Shown here piece by piece: positions 52,515 to 60,857 of a stretch of DNA of 64,000 nucleotides. The position numbers and the translations under genes were made by a program. Every line of letters starts with the position of its first letter. Position 1 is the stretch's first letter. Under the pieces are notes generated by a model. The model searched no databases. It worked only from the letters and a program-made list of their open reading frames with translations, and had not been told where the DNA came from. Source of the DNA: Kribbella sindirgiensis (lineage in GTDB: Bacteria; Actinomycetota; Actinomycetes; Propionibacteriales; Kribbellaceae); the NCBI RefSeq assembly GCF_004331435.1, contig NZ_SJKA01000007.1:496001-560000 (forward strand), read 5' to 3'.

Positions 52515-53275
52515 CCGATACACCGACCAAGACGGACGCCAAACCTGCCCACCGCTCGGGCTTCGCGGCGGCCGCCCGCGAGTTCGTGCTGATCGTGGTC
52601 GGTGCCCTGATCGTCTCCTCGATCCTGCGGGCGTTCGTCGGGCAGATGTTCATCATCCCGAGCGAGTCGATGGAGAACACCCTGCTGGTCGGCGACCGGG
52701 TCGTGGTGGAGAAGCTCACCGACGTCAAGCGTGGCGACGTGGTCGTGTTCGAGGACCCGGGCGGCTGGCTGGGCGCCGAGGAGAGCGGCCAGAAGCGCGG
52801 CTCGATCGGCCGGTTCTTCGAGATCGTCGGCCTGCTGCCGGATTCCAGCCACGGCCACCTGATCAAGCGCCTGATCGGGATGCCCGGCGACAAGGTCGCC
52901 TGCTGTGACGCCAAGGGCCGGCTGCTCGTGAACGGTCGGCCGCTCGACGAGACCAATTACCTGTACCCGGGCGACGCCCCGTCCCAGATGGACTTCCAGG
53001 TCACCGTCCCGGCCGGCCGGATCTTCGTGATGGGCGACCACCGGTCCGCCTCCGGGGACTCCCGCGTCCATCTGCAGGATCTCGACGCGAACGGCGGCAA
53101 CCAGGGCGACGCGGCGTTCGTCCCGCTGGACAAGGTCACCGGGCGGGCGATCATGATCGTCTGGCCGGCCGGTCGCTGGGACAAACTCGGCGTACCGGAC
53201 ACCTTCAAGGCGGTCCCGGCTCCCGGCCCGGCGCCCGACAAACCTTCGATATCGCTCACACCACCACCCAAGTAA
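52511..53275 (+). CDS. lepB: Signal peptidase I (second copy)
   Basis: A 254-residue paralogue of the previous gene. Membrane helix about 20-42; catalytic Ser in MFIIPSESMENTL, Lys in HLIKRLIGMPGDKV; box E FVMGDHRSASGDSR. The C-terminal tail is Pro-rich (APGPAPDKPSISLTPPPK). Tandem signal peptidases with different substrate ranges are common in actinobacteria. GTG start at 52511, overlapping the first copy. Confidence 0.94.
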   Translation: MTDTPTKTDAKPAHRSGFAAAAREFVLIVVGALIVSSILRAFVGQMFIIPSESMENTLLVGDRVVVEKLTDVKRGDVVVFEDPGGWLGAEESGQKRGSIGRFFEIVGLLPDSSHGHLIKRLIGMPGDKVACCDAKGRLLVNGRPLDETNYLYPGDAPSQMDFQVTVPAGRIFVMGDHRSASGDSRVHLQDLDANGGNQGDAAFVPLDKVTGRAIMIVWPAGRWDKLGVPDTFKAVPAPGPAPDKPSISLTPPPK

Positions 53276-53327
53276 CCGGATCGTCGCCTCGGACGCCTAG
53301 GGTGAGTTGTGTGATGCGGAGGGCTGG

Positions 53328-54026
53328 ATGAGCGCGTTACCGCGCGGGAGCACGGTACGGCGGGACGCCGGGCTGTACGGGTACGAGCGGGCGCTGCGCC
53401 GCGTCGGCCTGGATCCGATCGCCGGTGTCGACGAGGCCGGTCGTGGACCGTGCGCGGGCCCGCTGGTGGCCGCCGCGGTGATCCTGCCGGAGGGCAAACG
53501 CGGTCAGATCCCGGGGTTGGCCGACTCGAAGCTGCTGACCGCGAAGGCGCGTGAGCGCTGCTACGAAGAGGTCCGCAAACGTGCGCTGGCCTGGTCGGTG
53601 GTGTCCATCGAGGCGGACGAGTGCGATCGGCTCGGGATGCACGTCGCGAATGTGCAGGCGCTCCGGCGGGCGCTGTTCCGGCTCGACGTGCGGCCGTCGT
53701 ACGTGCTGACCGATGGGTTCGGCGTCGACGGTCTCGGCGTACCGGGCCTGGCGATGTGGAAGGGCGACCGGGTGGCCGCCTGTATCTCTGCCGCGTCAGT
53801 GATCGCCAAGGTGACGCGGGATCGCGTGATGGAGCACTGGGACAAGGTGTACCCGCAGTACGGGTTCGGGATCCACAAGGGGTATTGCACCCCTGAACAC
53901 CAGGCGGCACTGGACGAATACGGCCCGTGCCCACAACATCGACGGCGGTTCGAGAATGTCCGCCGCAGTCTGCGGCCCGTTATGGGACAGAATGTCACCA
54001 GTCCCACCGGAGTGGAGAGAGCCTGA
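53328..54026 (+). CDS. rnhB: Ribonuclease HII
   Basis: A 232-residue RNase HII removing RNA from RNA-DNA hybrids and misincorporated ribonucleotides. Metal-binding acidic pair in IAGVDEAGRGPCAGPLVAAA; the third acidic residue in YVLTDGFGVDG and the fourth in SVIAKVTRDRVM. ATG 53328 follows a GGAGGG; an upstream in-frame start at 53307 would add seven residues. The stop adjoins the DUF2469 start. Confidence 0.94.
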   Translation: MSALPRGSTVRRDAGLYGYERALRRVGLDPIAGVDEAGRGPCAGPLVAAAVILPEGKRGQIPGLADSKLLTAKARERCYEEVRKRALAWSVVSIEADECDRLGMHVANVQALRRALFRLDVRPSYVLTDGFGVDGLGVPGLAMWKGDRVAACISAASVIAKVTRDRVMEHWDKVYPQYGFGIHKGYCTPEHQAALDEYGPCPQHRRRFENVRRSLRPVMGQNVTSPTGVERA

Positions 54027-54350
54027 ATGAGCGCTGACGACCTCGAGAAGTACGAGACCGATATGGAGCTGCAGCTCTATCGGGAGTACAAGGACGTCGT
54101 CGGGATCTTCAAGTACGTGGTGGAGACCGAGCGGCGCTTCTACCTGTGCAACGCGGTCGACCTGAAGGTGCGTACCGAGGGCGGCGACGTGTACTTCGAG
54201 GTGACGATGGCCGACGCCTGGGTCTGGGACGTGTACCGGTCCGCCCGTTTCGTCAAGAACGCCAAGGTCGTCACCTTCCGCGACGTCAACATCGAAGAGC
54301 TCGCGAAGTCCGACCTGGAAGTCCCGAAGGACTCCGACTTCGGCCGCTGA
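54027..54350 (+). CDS. DUF2469 family protein
   Basis: A 107-residue DUF2469 protein, highly conserved in actinobacteria: MSADDLEKYETDMELQLYRE, then YLCNAVDLKVRTEGGDVYFE and RDVNIEELAKSDLEVPKDSD. It always occurs between rnhB and yraN in related genomes as far as I know; function unknown. The start directly follows the rnhB stop. Confidence 0.92.
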   Translation: MSADDLEKYETDMELQLYREYKDVVGIFKYVVETERRFYLCNAVDLKVRTEGGDVYFEVTMADAWVWDVYRSARFVKNAKVVTFRDVNIEELAKSDLEVPKDSDFGR

Positions 54351-54426
54351 GGTTGTCCACAGTTTCGAACTGAGGGTCCGTAGCGAGGCCTGATCCCGGC
54401 ATCTTCTCTGCCGGAGGTGGTTCTCG

Positions 54427-54783
54427 ATGCGGACCAGGAACACCGTCGGACGGTACGGCGAAGATCTCGCCGCGAGGTATCTGAGCACCCAAGGTTTCGC
54501 CGTGCTCGAGCGCAACTGGCGCTGCGAGTTCGGCGAGATCGACATCGTGGCGCGTGAAGGCGACACACTCGTCGTCTGCGAGGTGAAGACCCGGCGCGGG
54601 CTGAACTACGGCACCCCGCTGGAGTCGATCACCTACCGGAAGCTGGCCACGCTCCGGAGGCTGGCCGGCCGCTGGCTGCAGACCCATCAGGTCAGACCGG
54701 CCGAGATCCGGATCGACGTCATCTCGATCCTGTTCGACCGCAACACGCCGCCGACCGTGGACCACGTGCGGGGTGCGATCTGA
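54427..54783 (+). CDS. yraN: YraN/UPF0102 family endonuclease-like protein
   Basis: A 118-residue UPF0102 protein with a restriction-endonuclease-like core: GEDLAARYLSTQGFAVLERN, then FGEIDIVAREGDTLVVCEVK, where the D-x(n)-ExK metal motif is visible. A nuclease role is inferred from fold only. Its TGA overlaps the comM ATG by 1 nt (TGATG), so the genes are coupled. Confidence 0.92.
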   Translation: MRTRNTVGRYGEDLAARYLSTQGFAVLERNWRCEFGEIDIVAREGDTLVVCEVKTRRGLNYGTPLESITYRKLATLRRLAGRWLQTHQVRPAEIRIDVISILFDRNTPPTVDHVRGAI

Positions 54784-56360
54784 TGGCGCTCGCCCACACC
54801 TGGTCCGTCGCGCTGGTCGGTCTGGAGGGCCATCTGGTCGAGGTCGAGGCCGACATCGCCCAGGGCCTGCCGAAGACGACCCTGATCGGTCTTCCCGACA
54901 CGTCCCTGTCCGAGGCCCGGGACCGCGTCCGCGCCGCCGTGGTGAACAGCGGCGAGCGGTTCCCCGACCGCAAGGTCACGATCGGCCTGTCACCCGCCAC
55001 GCTGCCCAAAACCGGCTCCCATTACGACGTCGCCATCGCCTTGTCGCTCCTGACCGCGGCCGGCGCAGTCGATCCCGGGGCGCTCCGACGGACGGCGATC
55101 ATCGGCGAACTGGGCCTCGACGGCCGCATCCGCGAGGTCCGCGGCGCGCTCGCGATGACCCTGGCCGCGTCCCGCGCCGGGTTCGACCGCATCGTCGTCC
55201 CCGACCTCAACGTCGGCGAGGCCCGCCTGGTCCCCGGCATCGACGTGTACGGCGCTCGCTCGCTGCGTCAGGTCCTGGCCCTGCTTCGCGGCACCGAGAT
55301 CCCCGACGAGGCACCACCCCGCGCCGAGCCGCGATTGGTGTCGGAGTCGCTGATCCGGGTGCCGGGCGTCGACCTCGAGGACATCATCGGCCAGCAGGAG
55401 GGCCGGCGTGCGATCGAGGTCGCTGCCGCCGGAGGCCATCACCTGTTCCTGCACGGCCCACCGGGGTCCGGCAAGACGATGCTTGCCGAGCGCCTGGCCG
55501 GGCTGATGCCTGATCTCAGCACCGACGACTCGCTCGAGGTCTCAGCCGTGCACTCCCTCGCCGGTCTGCTCACCAACGACGCCGAGCTGGTCCACCGGCC
55601 GCCGTTCATCGCGCCACACCACACGGCGTCCCTGGCCAGCCTGGTCGGCGGCGGCACCGGGGTGCCGAGACCCGGCGCCATCAGCTGCGCGCACCGCGGC
55701 GTCCTCTTCGTCGACGAGGCACCCGAGATGCATCCACTGGCCCTCGACAGCCTCCGACAGCCACTCGAATCGGGATTCGTCGAAATCCACCGGGCCGCGG
55801 CCGTCGCCAAGTTCCCTGCCCGCTTCATGCTCGTCCTCGCCGCCAACCCCTGCCCCTGCGGCCTGTCCGGCACCAACCAAGGCATCTGCAGCTGCACACC
55901 GCAGCATCTGGCGAGGTACCGCCAGCGGATCAGTGGCCCGATCAAGGACCGCCTGGACATCCAGCGCCAGATCCTCCCGGCCGCCCGCACCGTCACCGAC
56001 GGCCAACCTGTGGAGTCGACAGCCGTCGTCGCCGCTCGCGTCCTGGCCGCCCGTGATCGCCAAGCCCACCGGTACCGCGAGACCGCCTGGACCCTCAACA
56101 GTCAGATTCCCGGCCCAGTCCTGCGCCGCGAACACCCGTTGGACGACTCCAGTCAAAAGCTCCTGGAAGACCACTACACCGCCGGCCGCCTCACCGCGCG
56201 AGGCTTCGACCGCGTGGTCCGCCTTGCCTGGACCTTGACTGACCTGGCCGGCGCCTCCATCCCGACCGTCGACGAAACCCACGAAGCCTTCCAACTCCGC
56301 TCAGGCGAGCCCCTGACCCAACTGGCCGATCTCCGCCCCCTCAAAGGACCCGTGCAATGA
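54783..56360 (+). CDS. comM: YifB/ComM-family AAA+ ATPase (Mg-chelatase-like)
   Basis: A 525-residue protein. N-terminal ChlI-like domain (GLEGHLVEVEADIAQGLPKT, then RFPDRKVTIGLSPATLPKTG), central AAA+ with Walker A HGPPGSGKTMLAERLAG (about 220) and Walker B GVLFVDEAPEMHPLALDSL, and a Mg_chelatase_C domain. ComM is a branch-migration helicase aiding recombination of transformed DNA. It overlaps dprA by 4 nt, which fits a joint DNA-uptake role. Confidence 0.93.
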   Translation: MALAHTWSVALVGLEGHLVEVEADIAQGLPKTTLIGLPDTSLSEARDRVRAAVVNSGERFPDRKVTIGLSPATLPKTGSHYDVAIALSLLTAAGAVDPGALRRTAIIGELGLDGRIREVRGALAMTLAASRAGFDRIVVPDLNVGEARLVPGIDVYGARSLRQVLALLRGTEIPDEAPPRAEPRLVSESLIRVPGVDLEDIIGQQEGRRAIEVAAAGGHHLFLHGPPGSGKTMLAERLAGLMPDLSTDDSLEVSAVHSLAGLLTNDAELVHRPPFIAPHHTASLASLVGGGTGVPRPGAISCAHRGVLFVDEAPEMHPLALDSLRQPLESGFVEIHRAAAVAKFPARFMLVLAANPCPCGLSGTNQGICSCTPQHLARYRQRISGPIKDRLDIQRQILPAARTVTDGQPVESTAVVAARVLAARDRQAHRYRETAWTLNSQIPGPVLRREHPLDDSSQKLLEDHYTAGRLTARGFDRVVRLAWTLTDLAGASIPTVDETHEAFQLRSGEPLTQLADLRPLKGPVQ

Positions 56361-57574
56361 CCCACACCTACGCGCTCGCGACCGAAGGCTCTGGTTCCGG
56401 GCGAGGAGCTGGTGGCTACGAATCGGTTGCTGGTGGCAACGGGGACGAGGAGCGCCTGGCTCGGGCGGGCCTGTCGCGGGTGGTTGAGCCGGGCGACGTC
56501 GCCGCTCTGAAGGCGTTCGAAGGCCTGCTCCCGTTGGAGATCTGGGACCGCCTCCAGCACAACGCCCCAGACCTGGAGCGCTGGTCCACCAGACTCGCGA
56601 CGGCCGACCCGCACCGAGATCTCGAACGCGCCGCTGCCGCGGGCGCGAGGTTCGTGATCCCCGGCGACGACGAATGGCCGGCCGACGTCGAAGTCCTCGA
56701 CGAAGCCGGTCAGCTGAGCCGCCGAGCCGGCGTACCGTTCGGCCTCTGGGTGCGCGGCCGCGCGGACCTCCGCCACGCCCTGACCCGGGCGGTCGCCGTC
56801 GTCGGCGCCCGCGCCTGCTCGTCGTACGGCGAACACGTTTCCGCCGAGTTGTCCGCCGGCCTCGCCGACAACGGCCTGACGATCGTGTCCGGCGGTGCCT
56901 ACGGGATCGACGCGGCCGCACACCGCGGAGCCCTCGCAGCCGCCGGTACGACGATCGCGGTTCTCGCCTGCGGCGTCGACGTCAGCTACCCGAAACGCAA
57001 CTCCGCACTGCTCAGCCGCATCGCCGAGGACGGCCTCGTCGTCACCGAGCTCCCACCCGGCTGCGCCCCGACCAAGCTCCGCTTCCTCGCCCGCAACCGG
57101 CTCATAGCCGCCATCACCCAAGGCACCGTCGTCATCGAAGCCGCAGTACGCAGCGGCGCCCTGAACACCGCCGGCTGGGCCGAACAGTGCGGCCGCCCCG
57201 TCCTCGCCGTCCCCGGCCCGATCACCTCGCGCATGTCCGCCGGCAGCCACCTCCTCGTCCGCGAACGCAACGCCGTCCTGGCCACCAACGTCGCCGAAAT
57301 CATCGAAGCGATCTCCCCCTTCGGCACCAACCTCACCCAACCCGCAAGAGCAACCCCGACCCTCACCGACACTCTCGCCCCCGACCTCCAACGAACCCTG
57401 GACGCCGTCCCGGTCCGCAACCCCGCCCCGACCGACCGAATAGCCATCGCAGCAGGCCTGGACCTCCCCACCACCCACCAATCCCTGCAAACCCTCGCCG
57501 GCCTGACCCTCGTCACTCAAACCCCAACCGGCTGGCGCCTAACAACGCCCGAGCAGCAACCAGGAACCTGGTGA
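56357..57574 (+). CDS. dprA: DNA-processing protein DprA
   Basis: A 405-residue DprA/Smf. N-terminal helical region, then the extended Rossmann fold: VAVVGARACSSYGEHVSAEL, IVSGGAYGIDAAAHRG and PTKLRFLARNRLIAAITQGT. A C-terminal winged helix ends the protein. DprA loads RecA on incoming single-stranded DNA. Codons near the 3' end are less GC-biased than upstream. It is convergent with the DUF2200 gene 14 nt away. Confidence 0.94.
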   Translation: MTHTYALATEGSGSGRGAGGYESVAGGNGDEERLARAGLSRVVEPGDVAALKAFEGLLPLEIWDRLQHNAPDLERWSTRLATADPHRDLERAAAAGARFVIPGDDEWPADVEVLDEAGQLSRRAGVPFGLWVRGRADLRHALTRAVAVVGARACSSYGEHVSAELSAGLADNGLTIVSGGAYGIDAAAHRGALAAAGTTIAVLACGVDVSYPKRNSALLSRIAEDGLVVTELPPGCAPTKLRFLARNRLIAAITQGTVVIEAAVRSGALNTAGWAEQCGRPVLAVPGPITSRMSAGSHLLVRERNAVLATNVAEIIEAISPFGTNLTQPARATPTLTDTLAPDLQRTLDAVPVRNPAPTDRIAIAAGLDLPTTHQSLQTLAGLTLVTQTPTGWRLTTPEQQPGTW

Positions 57575-57588
57575 TCGCCACTGATCGA

Positions 57589-57930
57589 CTACGCGCGCAG
57601 GATCTTGTCCATCGGCTTGCCCTTGGCGAGTTCGTCGACCAGCTTGTCCAGGTAGCGGATCTTCTGCATCAGCGGGTCGTCGATGTTCTCGACGCGTACG
57701 CCGCAGACGACTCCCGTGATCGACGACGCCTGCGGATTGAGTTGTGCGTCGGCGAAGAAGTCCTCGAAGGTCGTGCCCGCCGCCAGGTGGTCCTTCAACG
57801 CCGCCGTACCGAAGCCGGTCAGCCACTCGATGACCTGGTCGAGTTCGGCCTTCGTGCGTCCCTTCTTCTCGACCTTGGTCACATACAGCGGATACACGGA
57901 CGCGAAAGGGACGGTGAAGATTCGGCTCAT
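57589..57930 (-). CDS. DUF2200 family protein
   Basis: A 113-residue DUF2200 protein: [40 protein letters not shown] and [20 protein letters not shown]. Function unknown; the family is widespread as single small proteins. TACGTT lies 6 nt before the ATG, so the start looks leaderless. Confidence 0.88.
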   Translation of the reverse strand: MSRIFTVPFASVYPLYVTKVEKKGRTKAELDQVIEWLTGFGTAALKDHLAAGTTFEDFFADAQLNPQASSITGVVCGVRVENIDDPLMQKIRYLDKLVDELAKGKPMDKILRA

Positions 57931-57936
57931 CCCACA

Positions 57937-57942
57937 AACGTA
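57937..57942 (-). promoter_or_regulatory. -10 element of leaderless DUF2200 gene
   Basis: On the minus strand TACGTT lies 6 nt before the ATG at 57930. Confidence 0.4.
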
Positions 57943-57964
57943 AGGCTCGCCGGCCCTGGCTGCC

Positions 57965-58285
57965 TCAGAGGCCCGCTGGCTCGCGGCGGGTGCCGACGGC
58001 CGCGGCGGCGGCTGCGAGGACTGCTGGGAGGACGAGCGCCAGGTGACCGAGACCGCGGACTACCTCACCGTCGACCAGCCAGTGGGCCAGGGAGGTGGCC
58101 CAGACGGCGGCAGACCAGGCGAGGGAGAAGATCAAGGCCGGTGCGGCGACGCGACGGGGGAGTGCCGCCGAGCCGGCCAGCAGGAACGGATTGTCCAACC
58201 GGCGTACCGAGCCGCCGCCGAAGTTGTCGGTCGCGAAGTACGCGGCCATGAACAGCGCGAGAAACCCGGCAACCAGCCGAGCCAC
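57965..58285 (-). CDS. Small polytopic membrane protein, function unknown
   Basis: A 106-residue protein with three likely membrane spans: [40 protein letters not shown] and [21 protein letters not shown] recognise no family. There is no clear Shine-Dalgarno. Hydrophobic periodicity and a turn rich in Arg/Asp (VRRLDNP) make it a believable gene. It lies next to the remnant of a TetR gene on the other strand. Confidence 0.6.
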   Translation of the reverse strand: MARLVAGFLALFMAAYFATDNFGGGSVRRLDNPFLLAGSAALPRRVAAPALIFSLAWSAAVWATSLAHWLVDGEVVRGLGHLALVLPAVLAAAAAAVGTRREPAGL

Positions 58286-58293
58286 AAGAAACC

Positions 58294-58536
58294 GTGGCGA
58301 CGAGCCAGGTGCTGATCGCGTACCTGTCCAGCTCGATCGCCATGGCCGTGGCGACCCAAGGGCAACGTGACGATCGCTGGACAGAGGCTGCCCGCGCCCT
58401 CAAAAGCATCGGTCAGACCTCCACCGAACAGATGCCGGCAGCCGGCTCGATCGAACAGTTCACACTGGGACTAGACCTCCTGGTCGACGGCCTACGCATG
58501 CGAACGAACACAGCCCACCTCCCTTCTGCGCCTTGA
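58294..58536 (+). pseudogene. Probable remnant of a TetR regulator C-terminal domain
   Basis: An 80-codon frame whose last third (SIEQFTLGLDLLVDGLRMR) looks like the final helix of TetR_C domains, where F-x-F/L-GLD-x-L-LDGL is common. The part before it (WTEAARALKSIGQTS) is helix-like. No HTH is found upstream in any frame. I read it as a decayed fragment; it may also be a chance frame. Confidence 0.4.
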
Positions 58537-58557
58537 TGAGTTCGGCTGCCCGGACCG

Positions 58558-59139
58558 TCAGCGGCGGACCTGGTAGCGCAGGTGGAGCACCCGGTTGCCC
58601 TGGATCACCTCGTCAGGGTCTTCCAACAGGTGCTGTGCGTCGACTGATCCGAAGTAGCGCTTACCGGACCCGAACACGACAGGTACGACGTCCATGCGCA
58701 CCTCGTCGACCAATCCCGCGGCCAGCGCCTGGCCACCGACGTCGCCGGCGGCGATCTCGACGATGCGGTCACCGGCAAGCTCCTGCGCTTCGGCCACGGC
58801 TGCCTCGACCCCGTCGACGAAGTGGAACGGCGCCTCGGGATCCCAGCCCTCAGGTGCCGGTCGGTGCGTGACGACGACCACGTGGTCGACCCCGGCCGGA
58901 GGCGTCCCGTCCCAGCCGTCGGTCAGATCGAAGACGTGGCGGCCGGCGATCGTCACCCCGATCTGGTCCCAGTACGCGCGGGTGTAGTCGAAGGACACCT
59001 GCGCCACCTTCAACACGCCGCTCTCGTCCAACGGGACGTCACCGCTGGTCAACCAGTCGAACAGCGGTCCTGGCTGGTCGTTCTCGTCCGCGAGGAAGCC
59101 GTCCACCGACACCGAGCTGTACATGACCACCTTGCCCAC
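58558..59139 (-). CDS. Dihydrofolate-reductase-like (RibD C-terminal domain) protein
   Basis: A 193-residue RibD-C/DHFR-fold reductase, the third in the window: KVVMYSSVSVDGFLADENDQ, GVTIAGRHVFDLTDGWDG and LAAGLVDEVRMDVVPVVFGS. Substrate unknown. The GTG at 59139 is chosen because GGAGAG lies nine bases upstream. Confidence 0.88.
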   Translation of the reverse strand: MGKVVMYSSVSVDGFLADENDQPGPLFDWLTSGDVPLDESGVLKVAQVSFDYTRAYWDQIGVTIAGRHVFDLTDGWDGTPPAGVDHVVVVTHRPAPEGWDPEAPFHFVDGVEAAVAEAQELAGDRIVEIAAGDVGGQALAAGLVDEVRMDVVPVVFGSGKRYFGSVDAQHLLEDPDEVIQGNRVLHLRYQVRR

Positions 59140-59205
59140 GGGGCTCTCCTTTGCTTTGGGGTGCCCTCAAATTAGCGGCTCGTGGGCTGGCGCTCTTGTA
59201 AGAAA

Positions 59206-60045
59206 TCAATCGGCCGGCAGCGGCCAGTTGTCCAGCGTGTGGCCGGGATGTTCGCGCAGGAACCGCCGCCGGACTTCGACGTACTGGGTCGGCGTGAGCC
59301 CGGTGAACTCCCGGAACTCGTGCCCGAAGTGGGCCTGGTCGAAGTAGCCCGCGCGAGCGGCGAGGTCGCTCCAGTCGATCGGTCCGGCGGGGTCGATCGC
59401 GAGCACGGTGGTGGTGAAACGGTACGAGCGGGCCAGCCGCTTCGGCGTGACACCGATGAGCTGCTTGAACCGCTGTGTCAGATGGGTGCTGCTGACACCG
59501 GCTGCTGAGGTCAGGTTGCCGACCGCCACCGCTCCACTGGTCGCCGCGATGACGCTGCTCGCGTGGCGAACCAGGCCCAATCCGGCGGTCTCGCGCAGCC
59601 GTCGCATCAGTTCCTCCTCGAGCAGCGTCAGCATCTCGTGCGGTCCGGCCGCCGTGGCCAGCCGGTCTCTCAGCTCGGCAATGGCGGGCCGGCCCCAGAC
59701 CTGCTCGATCGTCACTGGCCGGTCACACAGCTCGGTCGCGGGCATCGGCACGAACGGCGCCAGCCCCCACGGTTTGAAGTGCACGCCGACGGACCGGGTC
59801 CAGTGTGGGTAGCCGAACTCCATTACGCGCGTGGGTACGGTGACGACGCAACCGTCGGCGTACTCCGCCGTCCCGACGTGGGTGCTGCCGCGGATGCGGA
59901 ACGGCGCCCCGAGGTTGACGATGAGCAACGCCGATGGACTCGGCGGCAGCATCAGCCAGGCGTACGGCGACGCGCCCTCCAGGTAGTAGAGATCGTCGAT
60001 CAGCCCGTCCAGCGGCGGCCGCGGCACTCTGGACACGTACTCCAT
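59206..60045 (-). CDS. AraC-family transcriptional regulator
   Basis: A 279-residue regulator with an N-terminal effector domain (about 10-160, VSRVPRPPLDGLIDDLYYLE) and a C-terminal double HTH (about 180-275, VTPKRLARSYRFTTTVLAID and DQAHFGHEFREFTGLTPTQY). ATG at 60045 is chosen; a GTG two codons earlier is also in frame. It is divergent from the VOC gene, a possible target. Confidence 0.88.
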   Translation of the reverse strand: MEYVSRVPRPPLDGLIDDLYYLEGASPYAWLMLPPSPSALLIVNLGAPFRIRGSTHVGTAEYADGCVVTVPTRVMEFGYPHWTRSVGVHFKPWGLAPFVPMPATELCDRPVTIEQVWGRPAIAELRDRLATAAGPHEMLTLLEEELMRRLRETAGLGLVRHASSVIAATSGAVAVGNLTSAAGVSSTHLTQRFKQLIGVTPKRLARSYRFTTTVLAIDPAGPIDWSDLAARAGYFDQAHFGHEFREFTGLTPTQYVEVRRRFLREHPGHTLDNWPLPAD

Positions 60046-60152
60046 GCCCACAGCATCGCCGATATCAAGCTACTTCTGCAGTGCGGCGAGCCGGTTTGAG
60101 CGGTCGGTTGGAGGTGGTCAGGAATCGAGAAGCGAGGCTCGAGCCTGCTGCA

Positions 60153-60158
60153 TAGCTT
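60153..60158 (+). promoter_or_regulatory. -10 element of leaderless VOC gene
   Basis: TAGCTT lies 6 nt before the ATG at 60165, with no Shine-Dalgarno. Confidence 0.45.
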
Positions 60159-60164
60159 TGGGGC

Positions 60165-60800
60165 ATGACAACTCTTCACAGTGTGGTTCTGGAAGTCGCC
60201 GACGGTGCGTCGGCGGAGCGGTTTCTGGCGGAGGCTTTCGGGCTGACCGAACAGGTGCGGGTGCGTGAGTCCAGCGCGGAGACGGCCGGGTTCCGTGACT
60301 TCACCTTGTCGCTGACGGTGGCTCAGCCGAGTACGGTGAGCAGCCTGTTCGAGACGGCGGTCGACGCCGGCGCGACCGTAGTGAAGCCGGTGACCAAGTC
60401 GCTCTGGGGGTACGGCGGCGTTGTACAGGCACCCGACGGCACCATCTGGAAGGTGGCCACGTCGGCGAAGAAGGACACCGGTCCGGCGACCCGCGAGATC
60501 GACTCCGTGGTCCTGCTGCTCGGCTGCTCTGATGTTGCCGTGAGCAAGAAGTTCTACCTGGACCACGGGCTGTCCGTGGCGCGGAGCTTCGGGCGCAAGT
60601 ACGTCGAATTCGCCACGACGGGCCCGATCAAGCTGGGCCTGTACGGGCGGAAGGCGCTGGCCAAGGATGCCGGCGTACCGGTCGATGGCAGCGGCTCGCA
60701 CCGGATCGCCGTGAGCGCGGACGCAGGCACCTTCGTCGACCCCGACGGATTCGTCTGGGAACCCGTGCCGTCAGCGGTCGACGAGGGTCTCCCGGCCTAG
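60165..60800 (+). CDS. Two-domain VOC/glyoxalase-fold protein
   Basis: A 211-residue protein with two beta-alpha-beta VOC modules: TLHSVVLEVADGASAERFLA (first) and EIDSVVLLLGCSDVAVSKKF (second), each followed by PDG turns (APDGTIWKVA, DPDGFVWEPV). VOC proteins include glyoxalases, dioxygenases and resistance proteins. The metal-ligand set is not evident, so I do not assign a reaction. Confidence 0.85.
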   Translation: MTTLHSVVLEVADGASAERFLAEAFGLTEQVRVRESSAETAGFRDFTLSLTVAQPSTVSSLFETAVDAGATVVKPVTKSLWGYGGVVQAPDGTIWKVATSAKKDTGPATREIDSVVLLLGCSDVAVSKKFYLDHGLSVARSFGRKYVEFATTGPIKLGLYGRKALAKDAGVPVDGSGSHRIAVSADAGTFVDPDGFVWEPVPSAVDEGLPA

Positions 60801-60836
60801 CGCCGACTGTCCCGAAGCGGGCGATGCAAGTGGTCG

Positions 60837-60857
60837 CCCCAAGGTTCTTGGGTGGGG
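60837..60857. terminator. Weak hairpin between convergent genes
   Basis: CCCAAG-GTT-CTTGGG (60838-60852), flanked by a C-rich and a G-rich arm, ends at the stop codon of the amino-acid permease gene (60858-60860). It may end the VOC and permease transcripts. Confidence 0.35.
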
